The translations under genes and the position numbers were made by a program. This document shows, piece by piece, positions 1 to 12,059 of a stretch of DNA of 64,000 nt (positions within the stretch are counted from its first letter, which is position 1; the number at the start of each line of letters is the position of its first letter). The stretch comes from Haliotis asinina. Lineage: Eukaryota > Mollusca > Gastropoda > Lepetellida > Haliotidae. The stretch lies in NCBI RefSeq assembly GCF_037392515.1, contig NC_090282.1, positions 34,461,054-34,525,053 of the forward strand. Direction: 5' to 3'. The notes beneath the pieces are model-generated. The model was not told where the DNA came from and made no database searches. It saw nothing but the letters and a program-made list of their open reading frames with translations.

Positions 1-600
1 CATATACATTCATTTGAAAGCCTGGGTATCACAGCAAGGTCAGCAACACGGTTGACTGGCTGTGAGAAATGTTGCAGACGAGGACACGCCCATGTACTTG
101 CTCTCAATGCCTGGGCTGTTTCCAGTACGTCCATGCGAACAAACGTCGTGTGATTCTCCACATCAAAGCGGATTTATTAATGTGAACGCCCACTTGTAAT
201 AAACTTACTTATGTCGAGACAACAAAGGACTCAACAAAGCGATTACTTATACTTTCTCCACCACATGCCAGGAATGCTGGTGTAGCATTGCGGTGTGTTT
301 GCTAGAGTTGCTTAGGTTTAATTGTGTTTTGGACATGTACTCATGGTTAGCGATTTTAAAGTCATTATGTTCGCTAGTCGTTGTTTGTCAGCATGCTTTA
401 TCCTATATACATGCGTACTTGTATGACGGATCTACAACGCCCGTGTATGCTTCAGACGTGGTGACTCAGACTGTTAGACCATGACCGTACACGCATGCTT
501 GCTTGGCATGATGGAGGTGGCATCTGGATTAGAATTGGAGTTTAATACTTTTGTAGTGCGTGTAGACCTGCCCGACATGACAGGGAGTGAGTGCGCTTAT
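1..600. other. no recognisable gene or repeat
   Basis: Only short chance reading frames are present. I see no splice-supported coding exon, tandem repeat or transposon signature before the SINE that starts near 601. Confidence 0.5.
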
Positions 601-722
601 TTTTACGCGGCACTGAGCGGAGGGGGGAACACAAATGAGCTTAAATCAGTGTACCCACCGTGGGGAATCGAACCCGGGTCTTCGGCGTTACGGGCTTTAG
701 CCACTAGACTATCCCAACGCAA
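601..722 (-). mobile_element. tRNA-derived SINE (family 1), partial
   Basis: Read on the minus strand, a tRNA-like head carries a B-box-like GGTTCGATTCCCC (on the plus strand 'ggggaatcgaacccggg', about 662-678), preceded by 'actagtggctaaag'. The body is shortened and the tail-like 'ttttacgcggcactgag' lies at 601-617. The head is the best preserved part. Confidence 0.7.
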
Positions 723-939
723 TTGACAGAGATCGATATCATAAGCAGTGTGGATTGTAGTGATCATCTTTAGAGTCATGTAAGTCACCAAGCGTTATTA
801 TAAGTTACTGGGGAGTAGGTCCAATTTGGAATCCCCACGTAGTTTTCCTTTAAAGTATTAACTATCAACTTGTACTTGAATTATTTCCTGTACCCTGAGT
901 CAATATCCATAATATTAGTTCCACACGTAGTGGTAGTCA

Positions 940-1040
940 CAGAAGCTGCAGTAGCAGTAGCAGCGGTAGCAGTAGTAGTGGTGATGATGAACGTTTACCG
1001 GAGCTATAGCAGCATTCATCTTTGCAGCAGCAGTGACAGT
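940..1040. repeat. degenerate CAG/GTA trinucleotide-rich tract
   Basis: The tract is a run of interrupted 'gcagtagcagtag' and 'gcagcag' trinucleotides. It can be translated as an Ala/Val-rich peptide, but no start, splice or domain context supports coding. Confidence 0.6.
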
Positions 1041-1560
1041 TGCACAGAGCACTATATATAGCGACAATACCAAACTCTACATATGCACAAGGTAAATGTC
1101 AGAGTAAACATCACACATTCAATACACAACACTCTACCCAGGTAGAAATACACCAAACTTAGACACCTACACTTACCATGAAAGTAACTTTATTACCCAC
1201 TAAAAACTAGAGGGCAAAAGAGCGTGAACATCCTTATATTACTGATAGCATCGGAGCAAAACATACGATGTTTTATATTATAGCGCAGTTCATGAAGCCA
1301 GCATTTCGGACAATGCACAACCAGTTCTATGAGAATCTTATCGCAGATGAAGGGCACCTGTAATGTAATGGACCGAGGGGTGGGTATAGCACAGTTCACA
1401 GATACAACATGAGTCAGTCATGGGATGTCTCCGTCATTTCAAGTCTCTGGTCACGCATTCACATCCTTAGTACCGAGCGTGACCACCTCTAGCAACCGTT
1501 CTCGCCGTTCTCTCGTTCATGTCGTTCTCTCGTTCTTGTCGGTTCAATGGTGGTCGTGAT
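1041..1560. other. no recognisable feature
   Basis: Unique-looking sequence with short chance frames only. 'tctcgttc' tandem steps near 1500-1540 are the only visible structure. Confidence 0.4.
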
Positions 1561-1566
1561 CATCTT

Positions 1567-2030
1567 CTAACCAGGTGATCCCACCAGTGCTCTATGGGGT
1601 TCGGTGACGATGGAAGAACTTGCATATTTTGGGCGTTGAAGAAGTTCTGGACAGGGCCTGGTGTTGTCGTGCTGCAGAAGTGTTCTCTGTTGTAGCTGGC
1701 GAAGACATGGTATTGCCACGGGTTGAAGAATGTCATCTCCGTATCTCTGAGCGTACGCCTTTACACGTTTACAACCGATTTCTTGGACACATTCCATAAT
1801 GGATGATGGTGAATCGACTTTCTGTAAAAAAAAACACTCATTACCAATTTCGTTCCAGCCAGCTACGTACAGACTTTGCCCGTCGTTACGACGCTGTTTC
1901 TGGGCCTGTGACATTCCTCGACGTCGACTTCTGATACCTGCTGCCCGTAGACGTCGTAGCACGGTACGTCGACTGATGTCACGTCCTAGAGCCGTTGACG
2001 TGATGACCCTTTCGCGTATCTGCCTCTCTC
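1567..2030 (-). pseudogene. Tc1/mariner-like transposase relic with internal deletion
   Basis: The minus strand reads 'SRRTVLRRLRAAGIRSRRR' (about 1915-1975), typical of the second helix-turn-helix of Tc1-like transposases. Upstream in the same frame is 'IRERVITSTALGRDI', reaching about 2030. Downstream in frame come 'YGDDILQPVAIPCLRQ' and 'LLQHDNTRPC' (about 1640-1740). The latter matches the catalytic-domain stretch normally written as QDNARPH, here with Thr for Ala and Cys for His. The end reads in the wrong frame: the plus-strand bases for 'PNPIEHWWDHL' appear as 'EPHRALVGSPG'. The distance from HTH to QDN is far shorter than in a ~340 aa transposase, so the middle of the catalytic domain, including the first Asp region, is largely missing. 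No terminal inverted repeats were identified. It is an inactive DNA transposon remnant. Confidence 0.75.
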
Positions 2031-2255
2031 TCTCTCTCTCCCTCTCTCTTTCTTTCTCTCTCTCTCCCTTTCTCTCTCTCCCTTTCTCTGTCTCTCTCTG
2101 TCTCTCTCTCTGTCTCTCTCTCTTTCTCTCTCTCAGTCTCGGGGAGTGTGTAAAGAGAACAGTCTCAATGTCACTGTGCCAATGTCACGTCCTTGAGCCG
2201 TTAACGTGATGACCCTTTCGCGTATCTGCCCCCCCCTCTCTCTCTCTCTCTCTCA

Positions 2256-2295
<40 letters not shown>

Positions 2296-2374
2296 GGTTT
2301 TCAGTCAGCTGAGATGTATGGCCACCGATACGCTGCCTTTCCATACCTATCCTCAACAAGCATTTTACAAAATC
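1984..2374. repeat. duplicated cassettes around CT microsatellites
   Basis: A 40 bp segment (1984-2025) recurs at 2191-2230. It contains transposase HTH-coding sequence, so part of the Tc1 relic was duplicated. CT-rich microsatellites fill 2020-2135 and 2233-2296. Segment 2139-2180 recurs at 4054-4095, and segment 2320-2374 recurs at 3850-3904. Confidence 0.75.
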
Positions 2375-2764
2375 TCCGAGATGCACCTTTTGCCAGTTCT
2401 TGGGCACGTGCTTCTACACAGCCAATATGCTCATGAGTCAGTGTATGGGGGAACAGTTTCGGGATAAAAGGAGTGAACAACTTTGAAAAAAACAATTAAA
2501 AAGTGTTCACTTTATTTTGCCCATGAGTATGTACACACTTTTGAAACAGACTATTATGTACAGAAAACCTTCAAATCATATTCTCGCCAGTGTTGTCAAA
2601 TAGGTCTTCCTTATACTTGTAGAGTCTTTGCTTTTACATAGTACGTACAGACAAGCAAATATGCATGTTTGACAGTTAATCTTTCAGCACAGAGGATATA
2701 TTTCTCCTTTCCTTCTCTTGTAGATGTTCATGGATTATGTTATTAGCGAGTCTTCACACATTGT

Positions 2765-2836
2765 ACATGTGAGGAATCAAACCCCGATCTTCGGCATGAC
2801 GAGCGAACACTTCAACCACAAGACTCACACCGCCTT
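2765..2836 (-). mobile_element. SINE family 1 head fragment
   Basis: The plus strand reads 'gaggaatcaaaccccgatc' followed by 'ttcggcatgacgagcgaac', the reverse complement of the degraded tRNA-like head of family 1. The body is missing. Confidence 0.65.
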
Positions 2837-3057
2837 GCCAGTATTATCAAACATCATCGAAAATGTCATCAATATACTTAGTCAATGTATGTCAGACTCA
2901 TTGTTTAACTTCGAAGAGTTAATTATTGCCTACATTAGTGACCCATATGTTTCACATAATATAGTCCAATTACTGCTTGAAAATCACTGTTTTGATATTA
3001 TTGACATTGTTTCTAGCCTTATGAATAATAATCAACGTCAAATCTGTCTTTCTTTTA

Positions 3058-3058
3058 A

Positions 3059-3102
<44 letters not shown>
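3058..3102. repeat. (TCTA)n microsatellite
   Basis: About eleven uninterrupted tetranucleotide units. Confidence 0.95.
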
Positions 3103-3735
3103 GTTCCTATGCTGGTATTCGTGGGAATATAAATATAACTGGACAGGAGTTCAAACTACTGACAGCCGAAAAGTTGAAAACATAAACATGATGTGCTGGC
3201 AACTGTAATGATTTCCGTTACAGAATCAGAAGCGGCATCCGTGTCACGTGACAATGACGTCATCAATGACTAACGCAATCGGTCATCGTCAGTGTATTGA
3301 CACAAGGTGTGACAACACACTCACGACGGCTCATTGACTGGGACGTCGCCCTACGCCGCTAGAAGTCGCCGGCAACATATAATGCTTCCTGACATCAGCA
3401 TCATTATACAAGGAAGTAGTCCATCATATCATTAACTGTACTTGTCAGACATGAGAGGTTCATAGGAATAGTTCCTCTTTACCTAGCAGCAAATTGCTTG
3501 ATGCATCTTCATTAGGTGGCGTTTAGAAACTAGTATGATGAAGAGGAACAAGTTTATGGACTGACTACTCCTCTATTGCAATAGACGTGTGTGTATCTGC
3601 ACCGAAATGTCGCATCTGTTGAAACAGAGAAGTTGTCAGTTCATAACCTACTTTTCTTCGCGTCCATGTATGGTATCACCGATGAAAAAAAGTATCTCGA
3701 TCTGTCTCTGTTTCTGTTTCGCGCATGCCCAGTCT

Positions 3736-3850
<115 letters not shown>

Positions 3851-3903
3851 GCCACCGATACCCTGCCTTTTTATACCTATCCTCAACAAGCATTTTACAA
3901 AAT

Positions 3904-3966
3904 CACGTGTATGTTTCTATTTAACACGTGTATGTTTCTATTTAACACGTGTATGTTTCTATTTAA
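3904..3966. repeat. 21-bp tandem repeat, three exact copies
   Basis: The unit 'cacgtgtatgtttctattta' plus 'a' is repeated three times without mismatch. Each unit contains a CACGTG E-box palindrome. Identity between units suggests recent expansion. Confidence 0.95.
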
Positions 3967-4499
3967 CCTGTTAACGTTACTTTCAAGTCATGAGTCACCA
4001 TAAACGTCATATTTTTACATGTTCAAGTTAGTATTAACCGCAAACAGCCTTTCTCGGGGAGTGTGTAAAGAGAACAGTCTCAATGTCACTGTGCCGCCCA
4101 TCTCCTTCAAGGGATGATTACCTTGGTGTACGTGGACATCTGTGTGTAATTAATGTCTATAATTTGAGTTAATTGGGCTGTGCTCAAAGTACGATAATTA
4201 GGCTGTGATCAACGCAAGAATTCTAGACAGCACTTGCTGACAGGCATCGTCTTGAGAAATGCCAACATGTTGAAATGTCATGTTGGGCCTAGGAATATCA
4301 TATTAACTGTCATTTGATAAATGTGTCCAATATGTGACTGTTCATTAAAATTCAACGTGACAGCAGTTTTTAGCTGGATAATGGTATTTGTTTTACCCTT
4401 TCCGAAGATATGACTGATGCTTTTTACGCGTATACTGTTTTTCGAAACAAAATGTTCGGGTTTTTTTTTCACTTTTATCAGATGACCAAGAATCATATT

Positions 4500-4600
4500 A
4501 GAGTGACCATGGGGTTCGAACCTCTGAACATCATATTCTGGCACGGCAAAGGGAAGTGACTCTGCGCTTCGCTGAACATCGACTAGGCCATCACTGAAGA
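4500..4600 (-). mobile_element. tRNA-like SINE head of a different family
   Basis: The minus strand reads 'gatggcctagtcgatgttca' and then 'agaggttcgaaccccatgg', which resemble A and B boxes in a tRNA-sized span. The head differs from that of family 1. No full cloverleaf could be drawn, so a functional tRNA gene is unlikely. Confidence 0.45.
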
Positions 4601-4821
4601 GTATTTTATTCGAGTGAAACAGAGAACCCTACGTATTATGATAATGAGTGTCACAAACATCAAGTTTGCAGTAAGGCTTCCGTAACCTCTTCATCGAATA
4701 ACATGACTGATGAGCATCAATTTGAATTTTCTGAGACTGACACTTCATGTTAGAACTACCCTACTGTTCACACGTGTTCTTCGCAATGTAACTATCGTTT
4801 TAATGTTATAGTTTCAATGAC

Positions 4822-4986
4822 GCAGCTAGGTTAACCTGTTGGTTATAGTGCCCGCTCGTTACGCCGAAGATCCGGGTTCGATTCCCCACATGGATACAAT
4901 GTGTGAAGCTCGTTTCTGCTGTCCCTAGCCGTGATATTGCCGGAATATTGCTAAAAGCTACATCAAACCTTAATCACTCACTCACT
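4822..4986 (+). mobile_element. SINE family 1, near full length
   Basis: The parts, in order, are a tRNA-like head with 'gatccgggttcgattcccca', a middle 'tgtgaagctcgtttctgctg', the tail 'gatattgccggaatattgct', and a CACT-type terminal simple repeat. The orientation is plus. Confidence 0.85.
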
Positions 4987-5559
4987 CTCCAAGAAAATGG
5001 CATTTTTAATTTGTAACGATGCAACGATTTCCCAGCTACGTAGCAGAGTTGCATCCCTTTACAGACACTCTCAAACCATATCTCAGGTTGTTCAGTTTGA
5101 CCTGAGCTACTCTATATATGCGTGACCCGGGAGGTCCTTTGGCAACACGGCAGGTCGAGCTAATGTCCGTAAAATAGGGGAGCAAAGGATGTTGTGTTCT
5201 CGAGAAGCATCCGTACATCGGAAACATCGAACTATCTGTACCTTGCTGGGATTTTTTAAAGAAAATATTAGGATATAGCTGACGATTTCTCGACACTGAC
5301 ATGTCAAACGGCAACCTAGTCTCGGCGTTTCTGACATGCTGACAATCGACTGAGATGGAGATGCCTCCCTTTACAATAATAGCCCCAACCAGTTGTGACA
5401 AGGCCACGCAAATGTAATAGTATTCACTTGATCAGGTCAAGCTGAACAAGATGAGAAGCGGACACTTCATCTTATATCTCATATTATATCGGGATGAACT
5501 CAGCTGGTTCCTCCAATATTTAGTTTAATGTAATGATTTCACACCTAAACGCCAGTGTA

Positions 5560-5637
5560 TAGTCTGTCTCACAGTCCCCGAACTATATTATTTTTCCTAC
5601 TGCATAGTCCTACCTGCAATGCTCAAGCTCTAAATGA
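5560..5637 (+). repeat. dispersed repeat, copy 1
   Basis: It begins 'tagtctgtctcacagtccc' and includes 'agtcctacctgcaatgct'. A second copy lies at 7758-7838. Identity is high apart from small indels. The family is unknown. Confidence 0.75.
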
Positions 5638-6324
5638 AGTGGTTCTAGATTTCCCCACGTTCAAGCTCTGAATCTCTGGTCTCCTTTTCAATTTGAATGT
5701 CTTATTTGTCACAATCAATGCCAATATATATTAAGCGTTAGTCTTACGTCAGTGTCATAATTCCACAACCGTACGAAACTCCCAGCGTTCCATGCTGAGG
5801 AATTGCATTGTGCAATCAGAACTTCCCCCATTTCCTCACATCCTCATTAACAGGAAACCAGACACGTGGTGGGAAAGTATTCCTTGTGTCCCAGACTACC
5901 AGCCCCCGTTTGTTGTACTATCCAGCCTATACTACTACAGTTTTATTGATCACACAATATAAAATTTACAAGATAATTATCACCAACATCGTCACGGTGA
6001 CACGCCCCTTTCTACATCTCGTCACAGGTGTTAGTGACTGAACTGTTACAAATGATGAATGACTCTTAACTTCCAGTTTGATAATTACATTATTGCAGTT
6101 ATAAATACATTAGGACACAAAGTGAGTGGGTTCGATCTATAGATGCTACTTTACGTCTGGTTCGCGTTCACCAATGTTGTTCCCGGTAGCATCAGTAACG
6201 GCCTGACCCGAGATACAGCAATACGACCACACACAACAAGAAGGGTATGCCTCAGTATCGTGATCTCCCTGTACCTTGTGCAAGATGGCTCTTACAAACC
6301 CTTACTCAGGGTGTGTGAGATCGC
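5638..6324. other. no recognisable feature
   Basis: No exon-like frame, tandem repeat or transposon motif recognised. Confidence 0.4.
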
Positions 6325-6458
6325 TTTGTGGCAATAATCCAGCAATATCACTTGTGAGAACACCTGAAATGGGCATCACACATTGTACCCATGTGGGGAA
6401 TCGACCTCGGGTCTCAGCGTGACGTGTCACTTTAACCACTAGACTACCCCACCGCCCC
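6325..6458 (-). mobile_element. SINE family 1, near full length
   Basis: On the plus strand, 'taatccagcaatatcac' (the tail) comes first, then 'aaatgggcatcacacattgt', then the reverse complement of the tRNA-like head, ending 'ccactagactaccccaccgc'. Confidence 0.85.
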
Positions 6459-7757
6459 ATAAACCCTGGGATGAACGCACGGAATGAGTTATTGCCTCCT
6501 CATCAGTACTGCAGTAGTGTATGGGTTTCAAGAATTTTCACTAAAGGCGAATGTATACTATCTATATTCCTCAATATCCACCCTTTGGGAAAAGGTTAAG
6601 AGAATAAAAGCTGAGGATCTGAAGAACAAAATATCATTTTTTTAACCTAAGCATGCAACTTGTATATTTGGTGTCCATATGTAGATCACGTTAACATACT
6701 TTAACTGGTACTTGTCATCATTTGTTAAAGGGGAACAGGACCAGGCATATTCTGTTACATACAAATTAATTTGTGATTTCACAACCGTGTGGTTGTAGTG
6801 GTTTCATATCGGAATATGGCACTGAAAGCTTTATGGAGATGAATACGACTGGAATACGCAGCACATACAGTACGTGTTTGTTATAAACTCACGTCAGACC
6901 CTCGCTAGCCGCTGGGTCCACTCGGCTTATAATCTCCATGGTAACCAGTTGTCGAGTGTTCTGATGTTGAAAATAGATTATGGTTTTCTTTTATAACATT
7001 CTATATCAACATAGTCATGCAGTATGGGAGAGGCAAAGCGTTGTGCTGATTTAACATTTCCATCAAGCGTTTGGGGGGCTATACTCTGCATATTTCAGAC
7101 AGAATTCCAGCAATAGAGCAGTGCCAGCCCCTTGCAGTGGTATTTCGTCTCCTGGGCGACCAGGCTCTAGTAAATTGGTAGTCCACACACACTGATATTC
7201 ATGTCCCTACAACACCTTTGTAACACTGACATATATTCAAAGAAATTAATCTGTGTTATTTTTAAAATATATAATTAAAAAATAAAAAGTCAAGTTCAGT
7301 TATCAATATGGGAGAAATGGTGCATCCTCAGTTAAGGTCTGAAATACAGACTACGCATGCAGTTGTTAGAGCTTGCAATTCCAATTTTATCATGGATATC
7401 ACTTCATGCGATACTGTTTACTACCGAATTTACATAGGCATGGTGTATCCGTTTCACCCAGGTGATATCATTAACTGGGCTAAGAATGGACTCCAAAGAT
7501 CGGAGCATAGTTCTATCTTGCATAATGACCGTACTTCCTGGTACAAGATATCGGTTATACTGAAGCTATTAAAATGACAACATAAATGACATGACATCAA
7601 CATAATCGTTAATAGTTCTGACAGGGTTCAATATAGAGGTTTAATTCTATTTTATATGAAACATCTTTGGAGTGTATGGTATACAGAAAAACATTGTAAA
7701 GTGTTGTCTAGACGAATGAGGTCTGTACTAGTGAGATGCTGAGGTGTTATGCATGAG
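6459..7757. other. no recognisable gene
   Basis: AT-rich spacer. The longest frame (7308-7577, 89 codons) shows no domain, no splice context and no resemblance to a family I know. I treat it as chance. Confidence 0.4.
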
Positions 7758-7838
7758 GATAGTCTGTCTCACAGTCCCTAAACCGCATTATGTCCCTTTT
7801 CCCTAGTCCTACCTGCAATGCTAATTTAAGCCCTAAAT
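7758..7838 (+). repeat. dispersed repeat, copy 2
   Basis: Matches 5560-5637, starting 'tagtctgtctcacagtccc', with a few substitutions and a short insertion. Confidence 0.75.
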
Positions 7839-8189
7839 GTTGGTACATATAATGTGGATGGTATGGCTTGACAAAATGCAACAGAAAGAGCAGGGGGGAT
7901 GTAAAATACGATACAGCAAAAGAAGCAATTGCGTAGACTAGCCGCTGGGACAATCAACTCTGTACACATGTAGATATCACACAAGTCCGACCCAGCGTTA
8001 GTCTCGCTTCAAAGCAGTCACATTTCGCCGCATACACACCACAGTCAGCTGTTCTTGCTTGACTGCACTCGGCTCGACAAGACGAAACCACACACACACA
8101 AACAAGCAGCAATGCTAATGATGGGATCATAAATAAACAAACAACCAACAAAGTCGATCGACCGAGACAAAATCAATGACAGACAGCTC

Positions 8190-8250
8190 GTTTCGACGCA
8201 TGCGCACTGCAATGTGTGACAATGGGTGCAGGAGGGCGTGACGTCACGGC
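8190..8250. promoter_or_regulatory. possible promoter-like cluster (NRF1-like and CRE palindromes)
   Basis: The palindrome 'cgcatgcgca' at 8197-8206 resembles an NRF1 core, and a perfect CRE 'tgacgtca' sits at 8239-8246. The next ~200 bp are more GC-rich than the surroundings. No adjacent exon was recognised, so this is only a candidate. Confidence 0.25.
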
Positions 8251-8842
8251 TGTGGAATGTGGTGATACATGCCCCCACTCCCACAGTGCTCAAGCCGGTT
8301 TGACTACTCCAGGCGGGATTCCTATTACGTTCTCTGACAAATCTTGCTACTGCGAGCCTCAATGCACGGGGCCCCGAGGGCTCGGCAGATCGCTGATACG
8401 GCTAATCCTGTCTCACTGTAGCATACTTGCCTTACCTTTTTGTGAGCGCGCCGAGGAAGGCCGTTCCTGTATCAATGCATGTTGTGTGGGGCTATCGATG
8501 CAGGAGTACCTGTATCTCCTAAGCGTTTATGCATTATCATTTCAATATGTATTTCCTGTGAGGAAGCATAGTGTTTGTCTGTGTCCTATATGCGAAGTTG
8601 GTCTATGCTGTAGGTCTGTTTGGGTCTTTTTCTGGACGACTAAACAACCGCGTAGAATGTTAAAATGAAGGATGTGCAAACAGTTATGCAGTGATTGTTC
8701 TATCAATCATTGTTTCAGAATAGCTATGAATACAAGCATAGATTTTGTATGAAACAGATTCAATGCTAGTGACAGCAAAACATAAGCTATTCCGCGAAGG
8801 CTTGGAATGGTGTCGGAATAGCGTTTCAGGTGATCATGAAAG

Positions 8843-8994
8843 TTTAGTTTAACACCGCTTTTAGCAATATTCCAGCAAAATAGATCGGGGGACACCGGAA
8901 ATGGGCTTTACAAATTGTGACCATGTATTGAATCGAACCCGGGTCTTTGGCGTGATGAATCAAAGCTTTAACCACTAGGCTACCCCACTGCCCC
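8843..8994 (-). mobile_element. SINE family 1, near full length
   Basis: Begins 'aacaccgcttttagcaatat' and ends at 'accactaggctaccccactg' on the plus strand. The reverse-complement tRNA-like head with 'gaatcgaacccgggtcttt' is well preserved. Confidence 0.88.
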
Positions 8995-9118
8995 TATGAA
9001 AGGAAGTCACAGTTCGGCAACAATGTCATTAGAGACAAGGCGGTGTGGCATGTTGGGAGTGTCGCGTAACCGAAATGGAGGTTACAGTCAAAGTTATGCA
9101 GTAATGTAATATTATTGG

Positions 9119-9505
9119 GCGACGATTCAATAATGTTATAAAAGCGAGCTGGAGATGTCACCTGTATGCCCTGTCATGAGGGCGACGATTCATTAACGCC
9201 ATGAGAGCAACCTGGAGATGTCAGCTGTATGCACTAATGTCGTGAGGGCGACGATTCAATAATGCCCTGAAAGAGGGCTGTACACATCACCTGTATGCAC
9301 TAATGTCGTGAAGGCGACGATTCCACTATATGTCATAAAAGCGAACTGGAGACGCACTAATGTCGTGAAGGCGACGATTCCACTATATGTCATAAAAGCG
9401 AACTGGAGACGCACTAATGTCGTGAGGGCGATGATTCAATAATGTTATGAAAGCAAGCAGGAAACCTCACATGTATTCACTAATGTCATGAGGGCGACGA
9501 ATCAA
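9119..9505 (+). repeat. minisatellite, ~57-66 bp unit, about seven copies
   Basis: Each unit starts 'gcgacgattc' and contains 'gcactaatgtcgtgagg'. Most units are about 65 bp. Two adjacent units near 9310-9420 are a shorter ~57 bp form, nearly identical to each other, showing a recent local duplication within an older array. Confidence 0.9.
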
Positions 9506-10288
9506 TTACCGCGAGAGGGTGTCACAATTTTTTCCATTGTAATATGAAAGCGAAGTGCATATGACGTCAAAGGTATGCGGTAGTGTCATGATAGTGAGGA
9601 GGCGGTGTCATGACTACACTATATTCCCAGAGGGTCATGATACTGAACAGACTATAACATACTGTGTGTCAGTATTCTTGATAATTTTTATAAGCGAGCT
9701 TAGAGAATTTCTTAATTCTGACCTACAACACAATAACCCAACTTACCATATTAAGATAAAAAATACTAAGAGAAACCCCAACATGCAACGAGGAAATGTG
9801 CATCAAAAGAACACGAACTCTGGGAATGAAACAAAAACAGGGGATGAGCCGAGGAATGCTAGAACTGCACATCAGTCAGTGCCGACAGACACAGCAAGTA
9901 CCATCAGGCGAATACCATCTCTAACACCGTACAATTTCATCTATTAAACAAACACACGGACCGAACTACTCATCGTTAAACATCGGAACCATTCCGAGCC
10001 AGCAGATCCGAGCGTTGTATGCCATTATTCTGAACGACAGACAGCGTGATATGTCGGCTTTAGCTTCAGACAAAGAGTTGCATTTCTTTGTACAGCCGAA
10101 GCCATGGTATGTACATGCACAACTAAACACAGCGAATAAGAACAACTTGCTTATCGGACCTAAAGTTTGCACATGTTGCAATATAGGATACGGTCTGTTG
10201 TACAGACCCTAAACAAACAGAACAAATACATACATACCTAATACAGTCTAAACAGAAACCCTTTTTTATTTTCTATTTCAGTTGAAAC

Positions 10289-10700
10289 ATTCTATTGGAA
10301 ATGTTACCATCACGACAAAATGATGGGCAGACTGGTGGCTGAACCATTCTATTGTGAGAGAGTGAGAATACTACCAAAATATGAGCAGACGGTGGCCGAA
10401 CTGCCACGCAGACTGATGGCTCAAACAATCTATTGTGAGAGAATGCTACCAAATGATGAGTCGGCTTATTGTTGAACCATTCTATTGTGAATGCTACCAA
10501 AATGATGAGCAGGCTTATGGCTGAACTGCCACGCAGACTGATGACTGAACCATTCTATTGTGAGAGAATGCTACCGAAATGATGAGCAGACTGATGGCTG
10601 AACTGCCACGCTGACTGATGGCTCAAACACATCTATTGTGAGAGAATACTACCAAAATAATGAGCAGATTGATTCCTGAACTATTCTATTGTGAGAGAAT
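10289..10700 (+). repeat. minisatellite, ~80 bp composite unit
   Basis: Recurring blocks are 'ttctattgtgagagaatgct', 'accaaaatgatgagcag', 'actgatggctgaactgcc' and 'acgcagactgatggctcaaa'. The blocks occur in variable combinations, giving a higher-order, imperfect array. Confidence 0.85.
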
Positions 10701-11180
10701 ATTGCAAGATATGACCTTCAGACCATTGTGAGCTGTTTATTACGTACCATTGCAGCCATTGGAGCTCCTTTTTCATAAATCGTTTGGCTTTCGCGGTGTG
10801 TACATCTTTTTACATATTGGCTCTTAAATTCATCTCGTTTGGAACCTCCTGCCGTCGTTTACATATAGAAATAGTTAGATGACAAAAACGTTCACCTGAA
10901 GAAAGAATGTATAACTTCTGCGACACGTGTGATGTTGGCGTTGAATTCCATTGCATTTTTCTCTGCCCTTTATCCAACAATAAAAATCCCAATGAATTAA
11001 TATTCATCACATTGTTTAACTGTATACAAAGAAGTATTGAAAAGAAAACCTATGTATATTCTGTAACACCATCATGAAAACGGCACAATCTTCCATGTAA
11101 AAAGCATTCCGCCATCCTGTGCTATCCTATGTTATTTGTACATATTGCGCCAAGTATCCCGGCCTCAGCGTAACTAAAGT

Positions 11181-11290
11181 TCTGTTCTGTTCTGTTCTGT
11201 TCTGGTCTGGTCTGGTCTGTTCTGGTCTGGTCTGGTCTGGTCTGGTCTGGTCTGGTCTGGTCTGGTCTGGTCTGGTCTGGTCTGGTCTGG
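11181..11290 (+). repeat. (TCTGG/TCTGT)n pentanucleotide microsatellite
   Basis: About 22 pentamer units. The first are TCTGT and the later ones almost all TCTGG. The plus strand can be read as a Trp/Ser/Gly/Leu/Val repeat and the minus strand as an Arg-Pro-Asp-Gln-Thr repeat, both artefacts. Confidence 0.95.
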
Positions 11291-11438
11291 TCCGTATAGC
11301 TGCAATACTGCTGCATGCGGCGTTGAACATGGCCTAGCCGTGAGTCAGGGCCTAAATTTAGGGCCTAATTTTTGTGATATCCGTCTATAAACCTATGCAA
11401 CGTACATGACAAAAACAGTTCATTGTTATGCGGTTTCA

Positions 11439-11527
11439 CCAGCACCTCTATCTGCTCACACCCCTCCACCTCCATATGTTCATCCACAGCACCTCCATCT
11501 GCTCACACCCCTCAATCTCCATCTGTT
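11439..11527 (-). repeat. inverted outlier of the 12-kb minisatellite
   Basis: Units of 'cacctccatctgctcacacc' type are the reverse complement of the array at about 12060-12865. They lie about 530 bp away, with unique sequence between. Confidence 0.85.
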
Positions 11528-12059
11528 CAAAAATCAGTTAGATGAGTAATTGGGTTGTTGATCACTTCTAGTTCCTTAAGTTTGCCTATTTTCCAAAGGT
11601 CACATTCTCCTGCAATAAAACTCAGCTTAATGTATGCAGTTTTACATTACAGATCGATTGATGCCCTTGTCCAGGACATTGTTTGAAGAAACAACAAGTG
11701 CATATAAAGATGCATGGGCTGTATGGAACACCAACGGATGCATGATGGAATTAATTGATATATTTTAGATGTACACCGTATGGATGAGCAAAAGATATTC
11801 GGAAGGAAAGATGGTGGGTTGAAGGAAGGACCGATGTATAAAGAGGGGGTGGGTTAATGGATGAAAGGGTTATGTTGGAATGACTCTTTGCCTGTGAGGC
11901 CTCTAAAGGATGTATTGGTAGATGGTGGGCATTAGGTATGAAATTACCCGAATGATAAATTAATAGTAAAACACAGATGGCTGCATGGAAAAAGTGCCGA
12001 TATGAGAAGAGATCGGAGTGCAGAAGGATGAGCGGATGGAAGAGCATGTGGATAAGAAG

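Noticed and set aside
601-722. tRNA gene candidates at SINE heads (also near 4500, 8900 and 34750)
   Set aside because: B-box-like sequences are present, but the stems do not pair and they are joined to SINE bodies present in many copies.
8045-8668. Cys-rich frames on both strands (105 and 150 codons)
   Set aside because: No signal peptide, no regular Cys spacing, no splice context and overlapping on opposite strands. Probably chance in a GC-richer patch.
9119-9505. Possible CRISPR-like array
   Set aside because: The repeats are contiguous minisatellite units with no unique spacers, and the genome is animal.
11119-11337. Repeated Trp-Ser-Gly-Leu-Val / Arg-Pro-Asp-Gln-Thr peptides
   Set aside because: Products of the TCTGG pentanucleotide run in different frames.
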